Notes under the pieces: generated by a model | Seen by the model: the letters and a program-made list of their open reading frames with translations, nothing else | Told to the model about the DNA's origin: nothing | The model's database searches: none | DNA from: VXNE01 sp965208745 | Lineage (GTDB): Bacteria; Pseudomonadota; Gammaproteobacteria; Pseudomonadales; Azotimanducaceae | Assembly (NCBI GenBank): GCA_965208745.1 | Contig: CBDBPN010000004.1 | Coordinates: 2,914,001 to 2,978,000, forward strand | Length of the DNA stretch: 64,000 bases | Direction: 5' to 3' | Program-made: the position numbers and the translations under genes | In this document: one piece after another, positions 7,749 to 16,953 of the stretch | Layout: every line of letters starts with the position of its first letter | Position numbering within the stretch: position 1 is the first letter of the stretch

Positions 7749-9018
7749 TGACGCTTGCAAGTGTCTGTTTTGCAGAAACTTATCTGATCCAGAGTTGGCT
7801 TTTTCCCAACGCTTTTGCCAACTATGGCGTCGGTGTTTTCGTCGCGGGGGGCTCCTGCGGTCTGCGCGGTCTGCGCGCACTCTTTCGTACGTCGTACGGT
7901 CCCCACTGCGACGCCCTGGAACAAGTCCCGTTCCCGACCGCCAGTGCATTTCATTATCGCCTACGCCGAACCGCATGTCTGCCGCGCATCTGAGGCGTCT
8001 GGCGACAGGGATTGGCGTTGCCTGACGGCCCGCGCCCTAGTCGGCTTCGCCGACCCGAGCCCCTACGGGTCCATGCGGGTGACAGTCGCTAACGCTTGCG
8101 CCCTCCGGGCGCCGACGCGGACTTGGACGCGCTAGCGGCCGTCTCCGTCGACGGCAAACACCCGACCCCCAAGTTTGACAGCCTTGCGGCCGTCAGTTTG
8201 CCGCCGAGGTTCTCAGGCGCCCAACACTGAGTGAACCACCTTTACGTCCCGCTCGGCATGCCCGCACCGCCGCCGCGGGACAGAACGCGATCACACCACC
8301 TCTCTCTCGTCCGTCGTTGCGAGCCCAGCGTGTCACGCGTGCTCGCGCCGTCAACCGGGACCGGTCCTTCGTTGCCGCTCCGGCCTCGCTGGCGCGAGGT
8401 GACGGCGCTGCGCGCGCGTGCCGCCTGCCAGGCACCGACGCACTCCCGCGTCGGCAACAACCTGACAGGAAACCGACATGGACCTTCCAACCCTCATCGC
8501 CCGGTGGAGCGGCTAACTCCCCCAGGGCTTCGTGCCGCCCGCCATCCTTCGACCGGCTCCGCCCCGTTGCTCGCAACGCCGGTGCAGGCAGCCATGCGCG
8601 ATCAAGAAGAACGGCGAGTATATTCGTCGGACCCCGGCTGAACAATGCGGGAAGACGCGCAACGCGTCGCAGACGTTCCACTGGCCAAAGGAACAGCGCG
8701 AGAACAGTGCCGGCGTCGTCCGCGAGGACGGAACAGGGTGCGAATAGGATGACCGGAGTAGTGACCCGCGATTCCGCTCAGCGTCGACAGATCGCAAGCA
8801 TCCGTCGAATGCGAGTGACTTTCTTACGTCATTGCTGCCGCTTGCCTCCTCTGGTCGCCGTCCGGCGCTGCCTCGGTAACGCCATTTGCCAAGCCGCACG
8901 TGGCTAACGTAACGCCGCCAACAATCCGGTGGCATGGGAGTGGCATGGGTTACCCGGTTGCGTTTCAGCCCCGCTCCTGACACGCTATCGAAACGATGGC
9001 GCTCTCCGGAAGCCGACC
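7749..9018. other. Island segment without recognisable genes
   Basis: About 1.27 kb between the left att repeat and vapB. Open frames here overlap on several strands and read as low-complexity arginine/proline shadows. A short frame at 8600-8745 (KKNGEYIRRTPAEQCGK) has some protein character but no family I recognise. This is probably degraded island DNA. The last 60 bases carry the vapB leader. Confidence 0.5.
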
Positions 9019-9267
9019 ATGGCAACAATCAATGTCAGGTTGCTCGCCGACGACGTGGTACACGACTTGAAGCTTCGCGCGGCCCGCAACAATCGATCTC
9101 TCGAAGGCGAGGTGCGTCACATTCTCGTAGACGCCGTCAAGGACGACCTGTCTGCCAAGAGAGCCGCCTTTCTTGCCCGAACGGCTGAATTGCGCTGCGC
9201 GTCCGAAGGACGCGCGCAGACCCCCGCCGAGGTGCTGATTCGCGAAGACCGCGACCAAGGACACTGA
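9019..9267 (+). CDS. VapB/FitA-like ribbon-helix-helix antitoxin
   Basis: An 82-residue protein starting MATINVRLLADDVVHDLKLR and continuing AARNNRSLEGEVRHILVDA, the pattern of Arc/FitA-type ribbon-helix-helix antitoxins that bind DNA as dimers. The C-terminal half (charged, PAEVLIREDRDQGH at the end) would wrap the toxin. It ends 6 bases before the PIN-domain toxin gene, as expected for an antitoxin-toxin operon that represses itself. The ATG at 9019 was preferred over an upstream start because the fold begins there. Confidence 0.85.
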   Translation: MATINVRLLADDVVHDLKLRAARNNRSLEGEVRHILVDAVKDDLSAKRAAFLARTAELRCASEGRAQTPAEVLIREDRDQGH

Positions 9268-9273
9268 TCGGCC

Positions 9274-9696
9274 GTGGCTCTGGTGATCGACGCGAGCGTC
9301 GCGGTCAAATGGCTTGTAGTCGAGGACGGTTCGGACGTCGCCCGCGACCTCCTCGACGACGGCGACGATCTCCATGCCCCTCGGCTGCTTGTTTCCGAAG
9401 TAGCCAACGCCGTCTGGCGCAAGGTTCGCCTCGGCCAGGTTGACCGCCGCTCCGCGGGCCAGCTCATCGCCACCATGTCCGATACCCCGGTCCGATGGCA
9501 CGCCGACGAGACCGTTGGCGCTGACGCAATCCGGCTCGCCATCGCCCACGACCGACCGGTGTACGACTTCATGTATATCGCGTTGGCGCAACGACTTGGT
9601 ACCCGCGTGGTCACCGCAGACCGGCGACTCGCCAACGCGCTTGAGAACACCGACCACGGCGACCTCGTGGTTGCACTCGCCAATCCAGACGGATAG
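9274..9696 (+). CDS. vapC: VapC-type PIN-domain toxin ribonuclease
   Basis: A 140-residue PIN protein starting at GTG 9274. The acidic residues expected for metal-dependent RNA cleavage are present: the first Asp in LVIDASVAVKW, Glu in VSEVANAVW, Asp in YDFMYIALAQ and Asp in VVTADRRLAN. It directly follows the antitoxin and precedes the broken restriction gene by 10 bases, so the three may have formed one transcript. The toxin frame is intact, while both the integrase and the restriction gene of the same island are broken. Confidence 0.9.
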   Translation: MALVIDASVAVKWLVVEDGSDVARDLLDDGDDLHAPRLLVSEVANAVWRKVRLGQVDRRSAGQLIATMSDTPVRWHADETVGADAIRLAIAHDRPVYDFMYIALAQRLGTRVVTADRRLANALENTDHGDLVVALANPDG

Positions 9697-9706
9697 CGAC
9701 CCGAAC

Positions 9707-12420
9707 GTGACGACGAACGCCGACTTTCTGCCGGACCTTTTGCCGCGCGCCTGGACGCCGCAATCAGGTCATGGCCTCCAGCCGACAGGATTGTTCGTCG
9801 GCAACGGCGCCAGTGCCATGGAGATCGCCGTCGCATCCGCCACGAGCCTCCCGGCACGGGTTGCCTTGGTCGACATCTGGAGAGCCCGACGCGCGGGCCG
9901 TGCCGCGCCTGTTCTTCTGGTCGTGCTGCATCCGAAGGGTGCTGCCCTGTGTGGCGCCTCCGGCGACACCCCGCCCGTCCATCGAAACGTCGATAGGGCG
10001 CAAGCAGAACGGCTTTGCCATGAACTGCTGGACCAACCGGATCGACACGCCGCGCTCCGCTTCCTGACTCAGGCGCTCCCCTCGCTTGAGACGTCGCTCC
10101 CCGGCGTCAACAACGAGGGTCTCGTGGCCCTGCACGAGCTGCAGCACGGAGCGCGCTCTCGTGGAGACTGGAACGACGCCGGGAAGAAAGCCGCCTCCGC
10201 CGTTGGTTACCGGGAACGCGACCTCGTGCAATCGCTCGGCTACGGCGTCCAACGTCTCGACAACCTCACGTTCGTCCTGCTGGGCGGACGACGGCGGACC
10301 GCACTGGCTGTGATGCTGCGCCAGGACGAGTTGCCAGAAGCGGGGGCACCTCGCTTCAACAACATTTCGCCGGTCAGCTACGCATTGGCGAAAGCCGACG
10401 ACGAGAACCTGCCATGGGTGCTGGTCGTGCAGGGCAACCGGCTTCGTCTCTATTCCACGACGCTCGATGCCGGGGTCGGTCGCAGGGGACGAACCGAGAC
10501 ATTCGTCGAATGCCAACCGACGCTCCTTGCCGACCGCGACCTGGCCTATCTCTGGCTGCTCTTTTCGGCCGACGCCCTCGCGCCGGGAGGCAGCCTTTCC
10601 CAGATCCTCGAGGACTCCCATCGCTTTGCGGGCGATCTGGCCGAACAGTTGCGCGAACGAATCTACGAATTGGTGGTCCCGACTCTCGCCCACGGAGTCG
10701 CAACGGCGCGAGATCTCTCGTCGACCAGCGCGCGCGACGAAGTCGACCACACCTACGCAATGGCGCTGACTGTCTTGTTCCGCCTGCTGTTCATCGCCTA
10801 CGCCGAGGACCGGGACCTGCTTCCATACCGGTACAACGACGCCTACCGCCGTCGCTCGCTCAAGCAAAAGGCGCAGGAACTCGCCGACGCCGTCCACAGG
10901 GGCACGCCCATCGCAGGCGGCGAGTCGCATTGGAACGAGGTCCGCGAACTGTGGCGGGCAGTCTCGGTCGGAAACTCCGAGTGGAGCGTCCCCGCCTACA
11001 ACGGCGGACTGTTTTCCGACGACCCCAATGTCTCGCTTCCTGGCGCCGACCTCGCCGCCATGTCGTTGCCGAACGGCCTCTTCGAGAAAGCCCTTCGAGC
11101 CCTCCTTGTCGCGGACACCGCCGAGGGCGTACCGGGTCCCGTCGACTTCCGCTCGCTAGGCGTACGCGAGTTCGGCACGATCTACGAAGGACTGCTCGAG
11201 TCCGAGCTCGCGATTGCGACGACAAACCTCACCGTCAACAAGCGCGGCAGCTACGTCCCCGCGCGACGAGGTAGTCGTGTCCAACGGGGACGCGTACCTG
11301 CATGACCGCTCGGGTGCGCGCAAGTCGTCGGGCAGCTACTACACCAAGCCTTTCGCGGTCGAACACCTCCTCGACGGTGTGTTGGAACCAGCCCTGACCG
11401 ACCATTTCGCTCGCCTCGACGCGATGGATGACACCGACGCGGCGGCAACCCTTTTCGACTTCCGCGTCGCCGACATCGCGATGGGCTCCGGCCACTTCCT
11501 GATCGCCGCCATTGATCGGATCGAGCGGCGCCTAGCCGACTATCTTGCCAGACGCGATCTCCCTGGTGTCCGGCGCCAGCTTGCGGATCTTCGCAACGCC
11601 GCCACCGTTGCCCTTGGTGAACACGCTGATGCGGCTACCATCGAGGATGGGCAGCTCCTACGTCGCATGATCGCCCGTCGCTGCGTCTACGGCGTGGACG
11701 CAAACAATCTCACTGTCCAACTTGCACGGCTCGCCGTGTGGATTCACACGTTCGTACCCGGGTTGCCACTCTCCGTTCTCGACCACACGCTCGTACACGG
11801 GAACTCGTTGGTGGGTGTCAGTACCGTCGACGAGGTCCAACGGCAGTTTGTCGAATTGAGCAAGACGCACCCCATGTTTGAAGTGGACGCCGACCACCTT
11901 ATCGGCGCGGCGGCCGAACCGCTCAGCCGCCTCGCGAACTTGAACGACGCCACGCTGTCCGACATCGAAACTGCACGCGAAGCGATTCGGCAGGCACACG
12001 AAGCGGTCGCGGATACCGAGCGACTCTGCGACTTGATCGCTGCGGGTAGCCTTTCCGACGACGAGCAGCTCTTAGCCTTTCCAATCGTGGAGTGGCGTAA
12101 TCCGGACTACCGCAGGTCAATGAGCGCCGCCCCGCGAGCGGCTTGGCTTCGACGTCATTCTCGGCAATCCTCCATGGCAAGAAGCCACCATCGAAGAACA
12201 CGCGTTCTGGGCGCGCCACTTCCCCGGCCTTCGATCTATGGCCCAAAGCGACCAGGAAACAGAGAAGCAGCGATTGCGGGACCAGCGACCCGATCTGCTT
12301 GAGCTGTATGACGCTGAACTGTCTGAAACCGCACGCGTCCGCCGCGCGCTTGTCGGCGGCGACTTTCCCGGAATGGGAACCGGAGACCCCGACCTCTACA
12401 AGGCGTTCTGCTGGTGCCGG
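9707..12420 (+). pseudogene. Type IIG-like (Eco57I-type) restriction-methylase gene with two frameshifts and a lost 3' end
   Basis: From GTG 9707 one frame runs to about 11262. The protein then continues in the next frame (RDEVVVSNGDAYLHDRSGAR, SGSYYTKPFAVEHLL, VADIAMGSGHFLIAAID) to about 12120, and again in a third frame (GFDVILGNPPWQEA, from 12145). The VADIAMGSGHF block is the SAM-binding motif I and NPPW is the catalytic motif IV of an N6-adenine methylase, preceded by a long N-terminal part typical of fused type IIG or Eco57I-like enzymes. Homology stops at DPDLYKAFCW near 12415, where sequence leading to the integrase begins, so the target-recognition part is missing. Two frameshifts and truncation make it non-functional. 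Confidence 0.8.
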
Positions 12421-12498
12421 GCCTCAAGAGCTCCCCGACTAGCATTGTCGACGGGGCTGGTCCACGATCGCTTTGGCAACCGCGCGCGAAGATTAAGC

Positions 12499-13011
12499 CT
12501 ACGACGCCCCTGCCGCCGAATCGGCCAATCGGGTCTCCCCCGCCGCAAACGCTCCCCATCCGTCCATCAACAGCCGCCGTTTTTGGATCAAGTCTGATCC
12601 GGCGTAAGCACGTTCTACAGCGGAGCCGACCTTGTGCGCGAGGCTGAGTTCGATGGCGGCGTGATCCCCGTCCGTGCACTCGGATGCCCAATCGCGAAAG
12701 GCGGAGCGGAAGCCGTGCACCGTGGTGCGATCCGCGAGCCCGGTTGCCCTCAGGGTCTTCATGAGCGTCATGTCCGACAACTGCCGTCCTCTACGCGTCG
12801 GAGACGGGAAGACCAAGCCGGAGTCGTCTCGCAGGCTCGCGGCGCCCTCCAGGACCTCCACGCTCCGCTCGCTGAGCGGCACGCGATGTTCGGTTCCTGC
12901 CTTCATTCGGTCTGCCGGAATCCTCCACTCGCGGCTGCCGAGGTCGATCTCGCTCCACATCGCCCCGCGCGCTTCGCCGCTCCGCGTCTCAAAACCAGAA
13001 AGCGGAAGCAC
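12499..13011 (-). pseudogene. Truncated tyrosine recombinase (island integrase), catalytic half only
   Basis: The 170-residue frame holds the complete C-terminal catalytic set: Arg in ETRSGEARGAMWSEIDL, His-x-x-Arg in VHGFRSAFRDWA, His in LSLAHKVG, and the nucleophile Tyr in SAVERAYAGSD. The N-terminal DNA-binding domains (roughly the first 200 residues of a P4-type integrase) are absent: upstream of 13011 only 64 bases remain before the tRNA. It lies next to the tRNA-Phe 3' end, the normal place for an island integrase. Probably inactive. Confidence 0.85.
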
Positions 13012-13075
13012 AGCTTGGCTGCCGGCGATCCGCCCGCTGACTGCACGGTGTTCAGCGCTTCAGCGCTTCGGGAAC

Positions 13076-13099
13076 CTGGTGGCCAGGGGTGGAATCGAA
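13076..13099. repeat. Proximal attachment-site repeat inside tRNA-Phe
   Basis: A 24-bp sequence identical to 7725-7748. It covers the CCA end, acceptor strand and part of the T arm of tRNA-Phe, so integration here keeps the tRNA intact. Confidence 0.87.
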
Positions 13100-13152
13100 C
13101 CACCGACACGCGGATTTTCAGTCCACTGCTCTACCGACTGAGCTACCTGGCC
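13077..13152 (-). tRNA. tRNA-Phe (anticodon GAA)
   Basis: The minus strand folds as a complete 76-base tRNA. The acceptor GGCCAGG pairs with CCTGGCC, the D arm is AGCTCAGTCGGTAGAGC, the anticodon loop is CTGAAAA with GAA, the T arm GGTTCGATTCC is standard, and CCA is encoded. Its 3' end serves as the attachment site of the island to its left. Confidence 0.97.
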
Positions 13153-13210
13153 CCGGGCGGCGAAGCGGCGTATTAAAGCGACTGCGCCGTGACCGGTCAA
13201 TTGTCCGGGG

Positions 13211-14353
13211 TCATCCCCGGGACAGGCCGTCCGCCATGCGCAGCACGGCGCGACAGAGGCGCTCGGTGCGGTCGAGATCGATGGTTTCGGGCCAGCGGTC
13301 GTCCGGATGGTGGAACCACCGCTGCGCGCCGAGCAGCGACACGTAACGGCCTCCCGCGTCATGCACGTTGTGTGCCTCGCCGAACGGCGGGCTCCCCGGC
13401 TCGGTCACGCTGTCGGGCGGTACGCCTTCGGCCTCAAGCGCCTCGAGGCCGACGCGGAGAAAGTCGGGGGAGGCCTGGAAACGCACGCTGGCGTCGGTGG
13501 CCGCGAAGTTGGCGCCGAGATGGATCCAGGCGTGCGCGGCGCCCGCGAGCGAGGCGCGGGTCTTGAGGTGGTGGCCGAGACCCGCGTGACCGAGCTCGTG
13601 GCCGGTCGTGGCGACGAAGACCACGTCGCGTTCGGGCGGTGTGCCAACGAACCGGCGCAGGCACTCGAGCCACGCCGCGATCCCGCCACCGCGTTCCGCG
13701 GTGCACGTCCACCAGGCGCTCCGCGGCGTCAGGACGACCAGCGGTGCGAGGTCTCCCCGCGTTCCGGGAACGCGCGTGGTGACGTTGCGGACGGTTGTCG
13801 CTTCGATGGTGGCGTGCGCGACCAGCCGCGCCGGAGCGCGCTCGCGTGCGGCGGCCTGCAGCCACTCGCGGTGTTCGCTGCTCACCTGCAGCACGGGGGG
13901 GCCGAAGGGCCGGCCGTAGTGCGGGGCGTTGAGCAGGGCGAGCCCCGGGACGATTTCTTCGGCGGCGGCATGGGCGACGATGCCGCTGGCCCCGCGGCGG
14001 CGCGCCGCGACCATGCTTCGCGTGGCCGCGTCGCCGCCTCGCGACGTGAACGGCGCGACGCCGATGCTGGCCCCGTTCTCCTCGAGCGGCGCCAGGGGTG
14101 CTGCGAAACCCGCCGCGTCGGTCAACCCTCCGTCGAAGAGGGGTACGCCCTCGGCGCGGCGGTCGGCGCAGGTCACGGAACACTCGTGCAGCACGCGCCG
14201 GTCGAACGCGAACGGCTCGAGGTGCGGTTCGGCGCCGGCCCCGCGCAAGGCCTCCGCCAGCCAGTCGGCAGTCGCCTGGTCGCCCTCCGTGCCGGTGCGG
14301 TGGTCCGTGATGGCGTCCCAGCCGCGGATGTCCGCTTCGATGCGTGATCTCAT
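13211..14353 (-). CDS. M28-like peptidase-fold protein with most metal ligands replaced
   Basis: A 380-residue protein with the layout of M28 aminopeptidases: an N-terminal strand/helix part (TDHRTGTEGDQATADWLAEA), a PA-like insert (residues ~90-170, with RRGASGIVAHAA), and a C-terminal part ending HHPDDRWPETIDL that matches the family's last histidine ligand region. However, the usual H-x-D segment reads LVVLTPRSAWW, the bridging-Asp segment reads CTAERGGGIAAWLE, and the Glu-Glu segment reads TTGHELGHAGLGHHL. A canonical two-zinc site is therefore not apparent; the HELGH string could be a replacement. Start ATG 14353 has GGAGG upstream. It follows DUF3501 on the same strand after 31 bases. 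Confidence 0.7.
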   Translation of the reverse strand: MRSRIEADIRGWDAITDHRTGTEGDQATADWLAEALRGAGAEPHLEPFAFDRRVLHECSVTCADRRAEGVPLFDGGLTDAAGFAAPLAPLEENGASIGVAPFTSRGGDAATRSMVAARRRGASGIVAHAAAEEIVPGLALLNAPHYGRPFGPPVLQVSSEHREWLQAAARERAPARLVAHATIEATTVRNVTTRVPGTRGDLAPLVVLTPRSAWWTCTAERGGGIAAWLECLRRFVGTPPERDVVFVATTGHELGHAGLGHHLKTRASLAGAAHAWIHLGANFAATDASVRFQASPDFLRVGLEALEAEGVPPDSVTEPGSPPFGEAHNVHDAGGRYVSLLGAQRWFHHPDDRWPETIDLDRTERLCRAVLRMADGLSRG

Positions 14354-14384
14354 GATGTCCTCCCGGGCGTTGCCATTTCTGTCG

Positions 14385-14966
14385 TCAGTCCAGGTCCCGG
14401 AGGAGCGCGTCCCGGACCTCGTCCGCGACCTCGACCCGATACGGCAGGGCGTCGTGGTCGATCCCCATGGCGAGGCCCGCCCCGGCCCGCAATGCAGCGA
14501 CCCGGTCCGGCCCGAGCTCGAAACGCAGAAAGTGGACCGCGGCGGTCTTGGCGTCCGTGCTGCGCTCCATGTCGTCGTTCGCCGCCGCAAACAGGCGTTC
14601 GTGCCCGGCGACCTCGGCCCACACCCGGTGCTCGATGCCCGGCATGCGGGCCAGTGCCCGGCGCCGCTCGTCGGTGTCCTGGTACTCGAACAGGAGCGTG
14701 GCCTTCCAGTTTGCGCCGTCGGGGATCAGCGGATTGTAGGCGGCGATCTCGGCCTCGATCTCCGCCGGTTCGAAGATGCGCTCGGCGCGCAGCATCTCCT
14801 GGACCTGGTAGCGCATGGTCAGGAAGTCCTCGAACAGGAGGGTGGCGTGCGGACCGAGGTGCACGCGCCGGACGCGCTTGTGGGCGAGGACGCGCGCGCG
14901 GAACGCCGGGCGTTCCTCCGCGTAGCGCTCGAGCGACCACAACGCCGCGCGGTCCAGCTTGCGCAT
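14385..14966 (-). CDS. DUF3501 family protein
   Basis: A 193-residue soluble protein beginning MRKLDRAALWSLERYAEER, with the family features HKRVRRVHLGPHATLLFED and NPLIPDGANWKATLLFEY. Its function is not established. DUF3501 genes typically accompany a rubrerythrin-like protein and an Fe-S protein, exactly as here. The ATG shares one base with the stop of the Fe-S protein gene (TGATG), which indicates coupled translation, so it is the third member of that operon. Confidence 0.87.
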   Translation of the reverse strand: MRKLDRAALWSLERYAEERPAFRARVLAHKRVRRVHLGPHATLLFEDFLTMRYQVQEMLRAERIFEPAEIEAEIAAYNPLIPDGANWKATLLFEYQDTDERRRALARMPGIEHRVWAEVAGHERLFAAANDDMERSTDAKTAAVHFLRFELGPDRVAALRAGAGLAMGIDHDALPYRVEVADEVRDALLRDLD

Positions 14967-16297
14967 CAGATGCCGTAGGCCGTGCGCACCATCGAGATCG
15001 GGTGCACGGCCTCGGACCCGTCGTCCATGCCATGGGCGATCATCCGTCCCGCCAGGGGGCAGTCGGAGCCGTAGAGGTCGGCCCCGGCGCCGCGCACCCG
15101 GTTCACGACGGGCCGCGCGATCTTGCGCGCCGCCTCGAACGTCTCGGATTTCACGGCGTAGGTGCCGTCGTGCCCGGAGCAGCGCTCGATGAACGCGACC
15201 TCCGTGCCGGGGATGGAGGCGAGGAACTCACGCGTCCTCGCACCCGCGTTCTGCACGCGCTGATGGCAGGCGGCGTGGTATGCGACCTTGCCCAGGGGCG
15301 TGCGGAAGTCCGTGCGCACGAGTTCTTCCCGCGCGCGCAGGATCAGGTACTCGAACGGGTCGAAGAAGCGCTCGGCCACCCGGGCGACGCCGGCCTCCTC
15401 CGGGAACATGAGCGGCAGTTCCTGGCGGTACATGAGCGTGCACGAGGGGATGATGGACATCAGGTCGTAGCCGTCGTCCACCGCCTCGAGCAGCGACGGC
15501 AGGTTGCGCGCCTTGAGGTCGGCCACCGCGTCGAGATCCCCCAGTTCGAACTTCGGCATGCCGCAGCACTGCGCGCCGTGCAGGACCCGCACGGGCACGC
15601 CGTTGTGGTTGAGCACCGCCACCAGGTCGTCCACCGCCTGCGGCTCGTGGTGGCCGTAGCAGGTCGTGAATACGGCCACCTGGCCGGTGGTGGTGGCGGA
15701 CGGGCGCGGCTCGAGGCCGCCGCCGACCTCCGCGGGGATGCGCCGGTCGAGTTTGCGCCCCTGCAGGCGCGGCAACGGGGCATCGGGGTGGATGCCCAGG
15801 CGCTCGCCGAGCCGGCGCAGGGGCTTGCTGGCCGCGGCGGCGTTCGCCAGCGCCGCGACCCCCGGTAGCGCCGCCGCCTGGAACAGCGGGCCGGTGCTGG
15901 TGATGAGCCGGTCGCGCCAGCGGGTCTTCTCGTCGGGGTCGGCGAAGCGCTGCGCCTTGGCGCGGAGCATGAGGTGCGGGAAGTCCACGGCCCACTCGTG
16001 GGGCGGCAGGTAGGGGCACTTGGTCTCCGCGCAGAGGTCGCACAGGTAGCAGTGGTCGACGACCTTGCCGTAGTCGGCCTTGTCGACGCCGTCGACTTCC
16101 AGCGTGTCCGACTCGTCGACCAGGTCGAAGAGCGTCGGGAAGGCCTGGCAGAGGTTCACGCAGCGACGGCAGCCGTGGCAGATGTCGAAGACGCGCTCCA
16201 TCTCGCGTTCCACCGACGCGCGGTCGCGGAAGTCGGGGCTGCGCCAGTCTATGGGTTGCCGTTCGGGGGCTTCGAGGCTGCCTTCTCGCGTGGGCAT
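14966..16297 (-). CDS. GlpC/heterodisulfide-reductase-like Fe-S oxidoreductase subunit
   Basis: A 443-residue protein with two ferredoxin-type cysteine clusters in the N-terminal third (CHGCRRCVNLCQAFP and CYLCDLCAETKCPYLPP, one or two 4Fe-4S centres). Two CCG-type domains in the C-terminal half follow: HGAQCCGMPKFELG with CxxxC contexts, and HAACHQRVQNAGARTR with ERCSGHDG. This is the arrangement of GlpC and of the non-catalytic HdrD/GlcF-type subunits that pass electrons between a dehydrogenase and another acceptor. Between rubrerythrin and DUF3501 it is probably the electron donor or partner in a peroxide-handling path. The start ATG 16297 is 52 bases after the rubrerythrin stop. Confidence 0.87.
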   Translation of the reverse strand: MPTREGSLEAPERQPIDWRSPDFRDRASVEREMERVFDICHGCRRCVNLCQAFPTLFDLVDESDTLEVDGVDKADYGKVVDHCYLCDLCAETKCPYLPPHEWAVDFPHLMLRAKAQRFADPDEKTRWRDRLITSTGPLFQAAALPGVAALANAAAASKPLRRLGERLGIHPDAPLPRLQGRKLDRRIPAEVGGGLEPRPSATTTGQVAVFTTCYGHHEPQAVDDLVAVLNHNGVPVRVLHGAQCCGMPKFELGDLDAVADLKARNLPSLLEAVDDGYDLMSIIPSCTLMYRQELPLMFPEEAGVARVAERFFDPFEYLILRAREELVRTDFRTPLGKVAYHAACHQRVQNAGARTREFLASIPGTEVAFIERCSGHDGTYAVKSETFEAARKIARPVVNRVRGAGADLYGSDCPLAGRMIAHGMDDGSEAVHPISMVRTAYGI

Positions 16298-16349
16298 GGA
16301 GTGGGCGGTCGCGGCGGAGCCCGCTCGGGCTCCGTCGTCGGGGGAGGGC

Positions 16350-16766
16350 TTACTCGACCGTGTCCAGCGCCTTCTGGAAGCGGTTGGCGTGGCTGCGTTC
16401 GGCCTTGGCGAGCGTCTCGAACCAGTCCGCGATCTCGTCGAAGCCCTCGTCGCGGGCGGTCGCGGCCATGCCGGGATACATGTCGGTGTACTCGTGGGTC
16501 TCGCCCGCGATCGCGGCGGCCAGGTTGTCCTTGGTGGTGCCGATCGGCAGCCCCGTGGCCGGATCGCCGACGGGTTCCATGTACTCGAGGTGGCCGTGTG
16601 CGTGTCCCGTCTCGCCTTCGGCGGTGGATCGGAAGACCGCGGCGACATCGTTCTCGCCTTCGACGTCGGCCTTCTGCGCGAAGTACAGGTAACGCCTGTT
16701 GGCCTGGGACTCCCCGGCGAACGCGTCCTTGAGGTTCTGCAGGGTCTTGCTGTCGTTCAGGTCCAT
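16350..16766 (-). CDS. Rubrerythrin family di-iron protein (no rubredoxin domain)
   Basis: A 138-residue four-helix di-iron protein. The expected metal-binding Glu/His repeats are visible: AFAGESQANRRYLYFA, TAEGETGHAHGHLEY, AGETHEYTDMYPGMA and AKAERSHANRFQKAL. The C-terminal rubredoxin module of classic rubrerythrin is absent. Rubrerythrins reduce hydrogen peroxide; lacking its own rubredoxin, this one would need an outside electron donor, plausibly the Fe-S protein encoded next. ATG 16766 was chosen because residues before it have no family counterpart and GGAGAC precedes it. First gene of the minus-strand operon, divergent from the MATE gene. Confidence 0.92.
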   Translation of the reverse strand: MDLNDSKTLQNLKDAFAGESQANRRYLYFAQKADVEGENDVAAVFRSTAEGETGHAHGHLEYMEPVGDPATGLPIGTTKDNLAAAIAGETHEYTDMYPGMAATARDEGFDEIADWFETLAKAERSHANRFQKALDTVE

Positions 16767-16953
16767 GTGCGGTTGTCTCCTTGGAACTTTCTGCTTGCTG
16801 CATGAGTATACGGGTTTGGTACGGCAGTTCCATGCAACGCCATGGTCGCGGAGCGGCCTCGGGCCGCTGGCGGCCGGCTTCCGGCGCCGCGGCCCCACCG
16901 CCCGGGCGGGGTGTAGAATCCGCGCCCCCCGACCTCCCCACGCTCAACCGACG

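Larger units (their letters stand above)
7725..13099. mobile_element. Decayed genomic island in the 3' end of tRNA-Phe
   Basis: A 24-bp direct repeat occurs at 7725-7748 and 13076-13099. The right copy is the 3' end of the tRNA-Phe gene, the left copy stands alone. Between them are a truncated tyrosine recombinase next to the tRNA, a vapBC pair, a broken restriction-modification gene, and 1.3 kb without genes. This is the standard layout of an integrase-driven island using a tRNA as attachment site. The integrase and the main cargo gene are both broken, so it is probably no longer mobile by itself. Confidence 0.85.

Noticed and set aside
8193..8907. Several overlapping open frames in the tRNA-Phe island
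   Set aside because: Frames overlap on both strands with no domain, no ribosome sites and repetitive Arg/Pro content.
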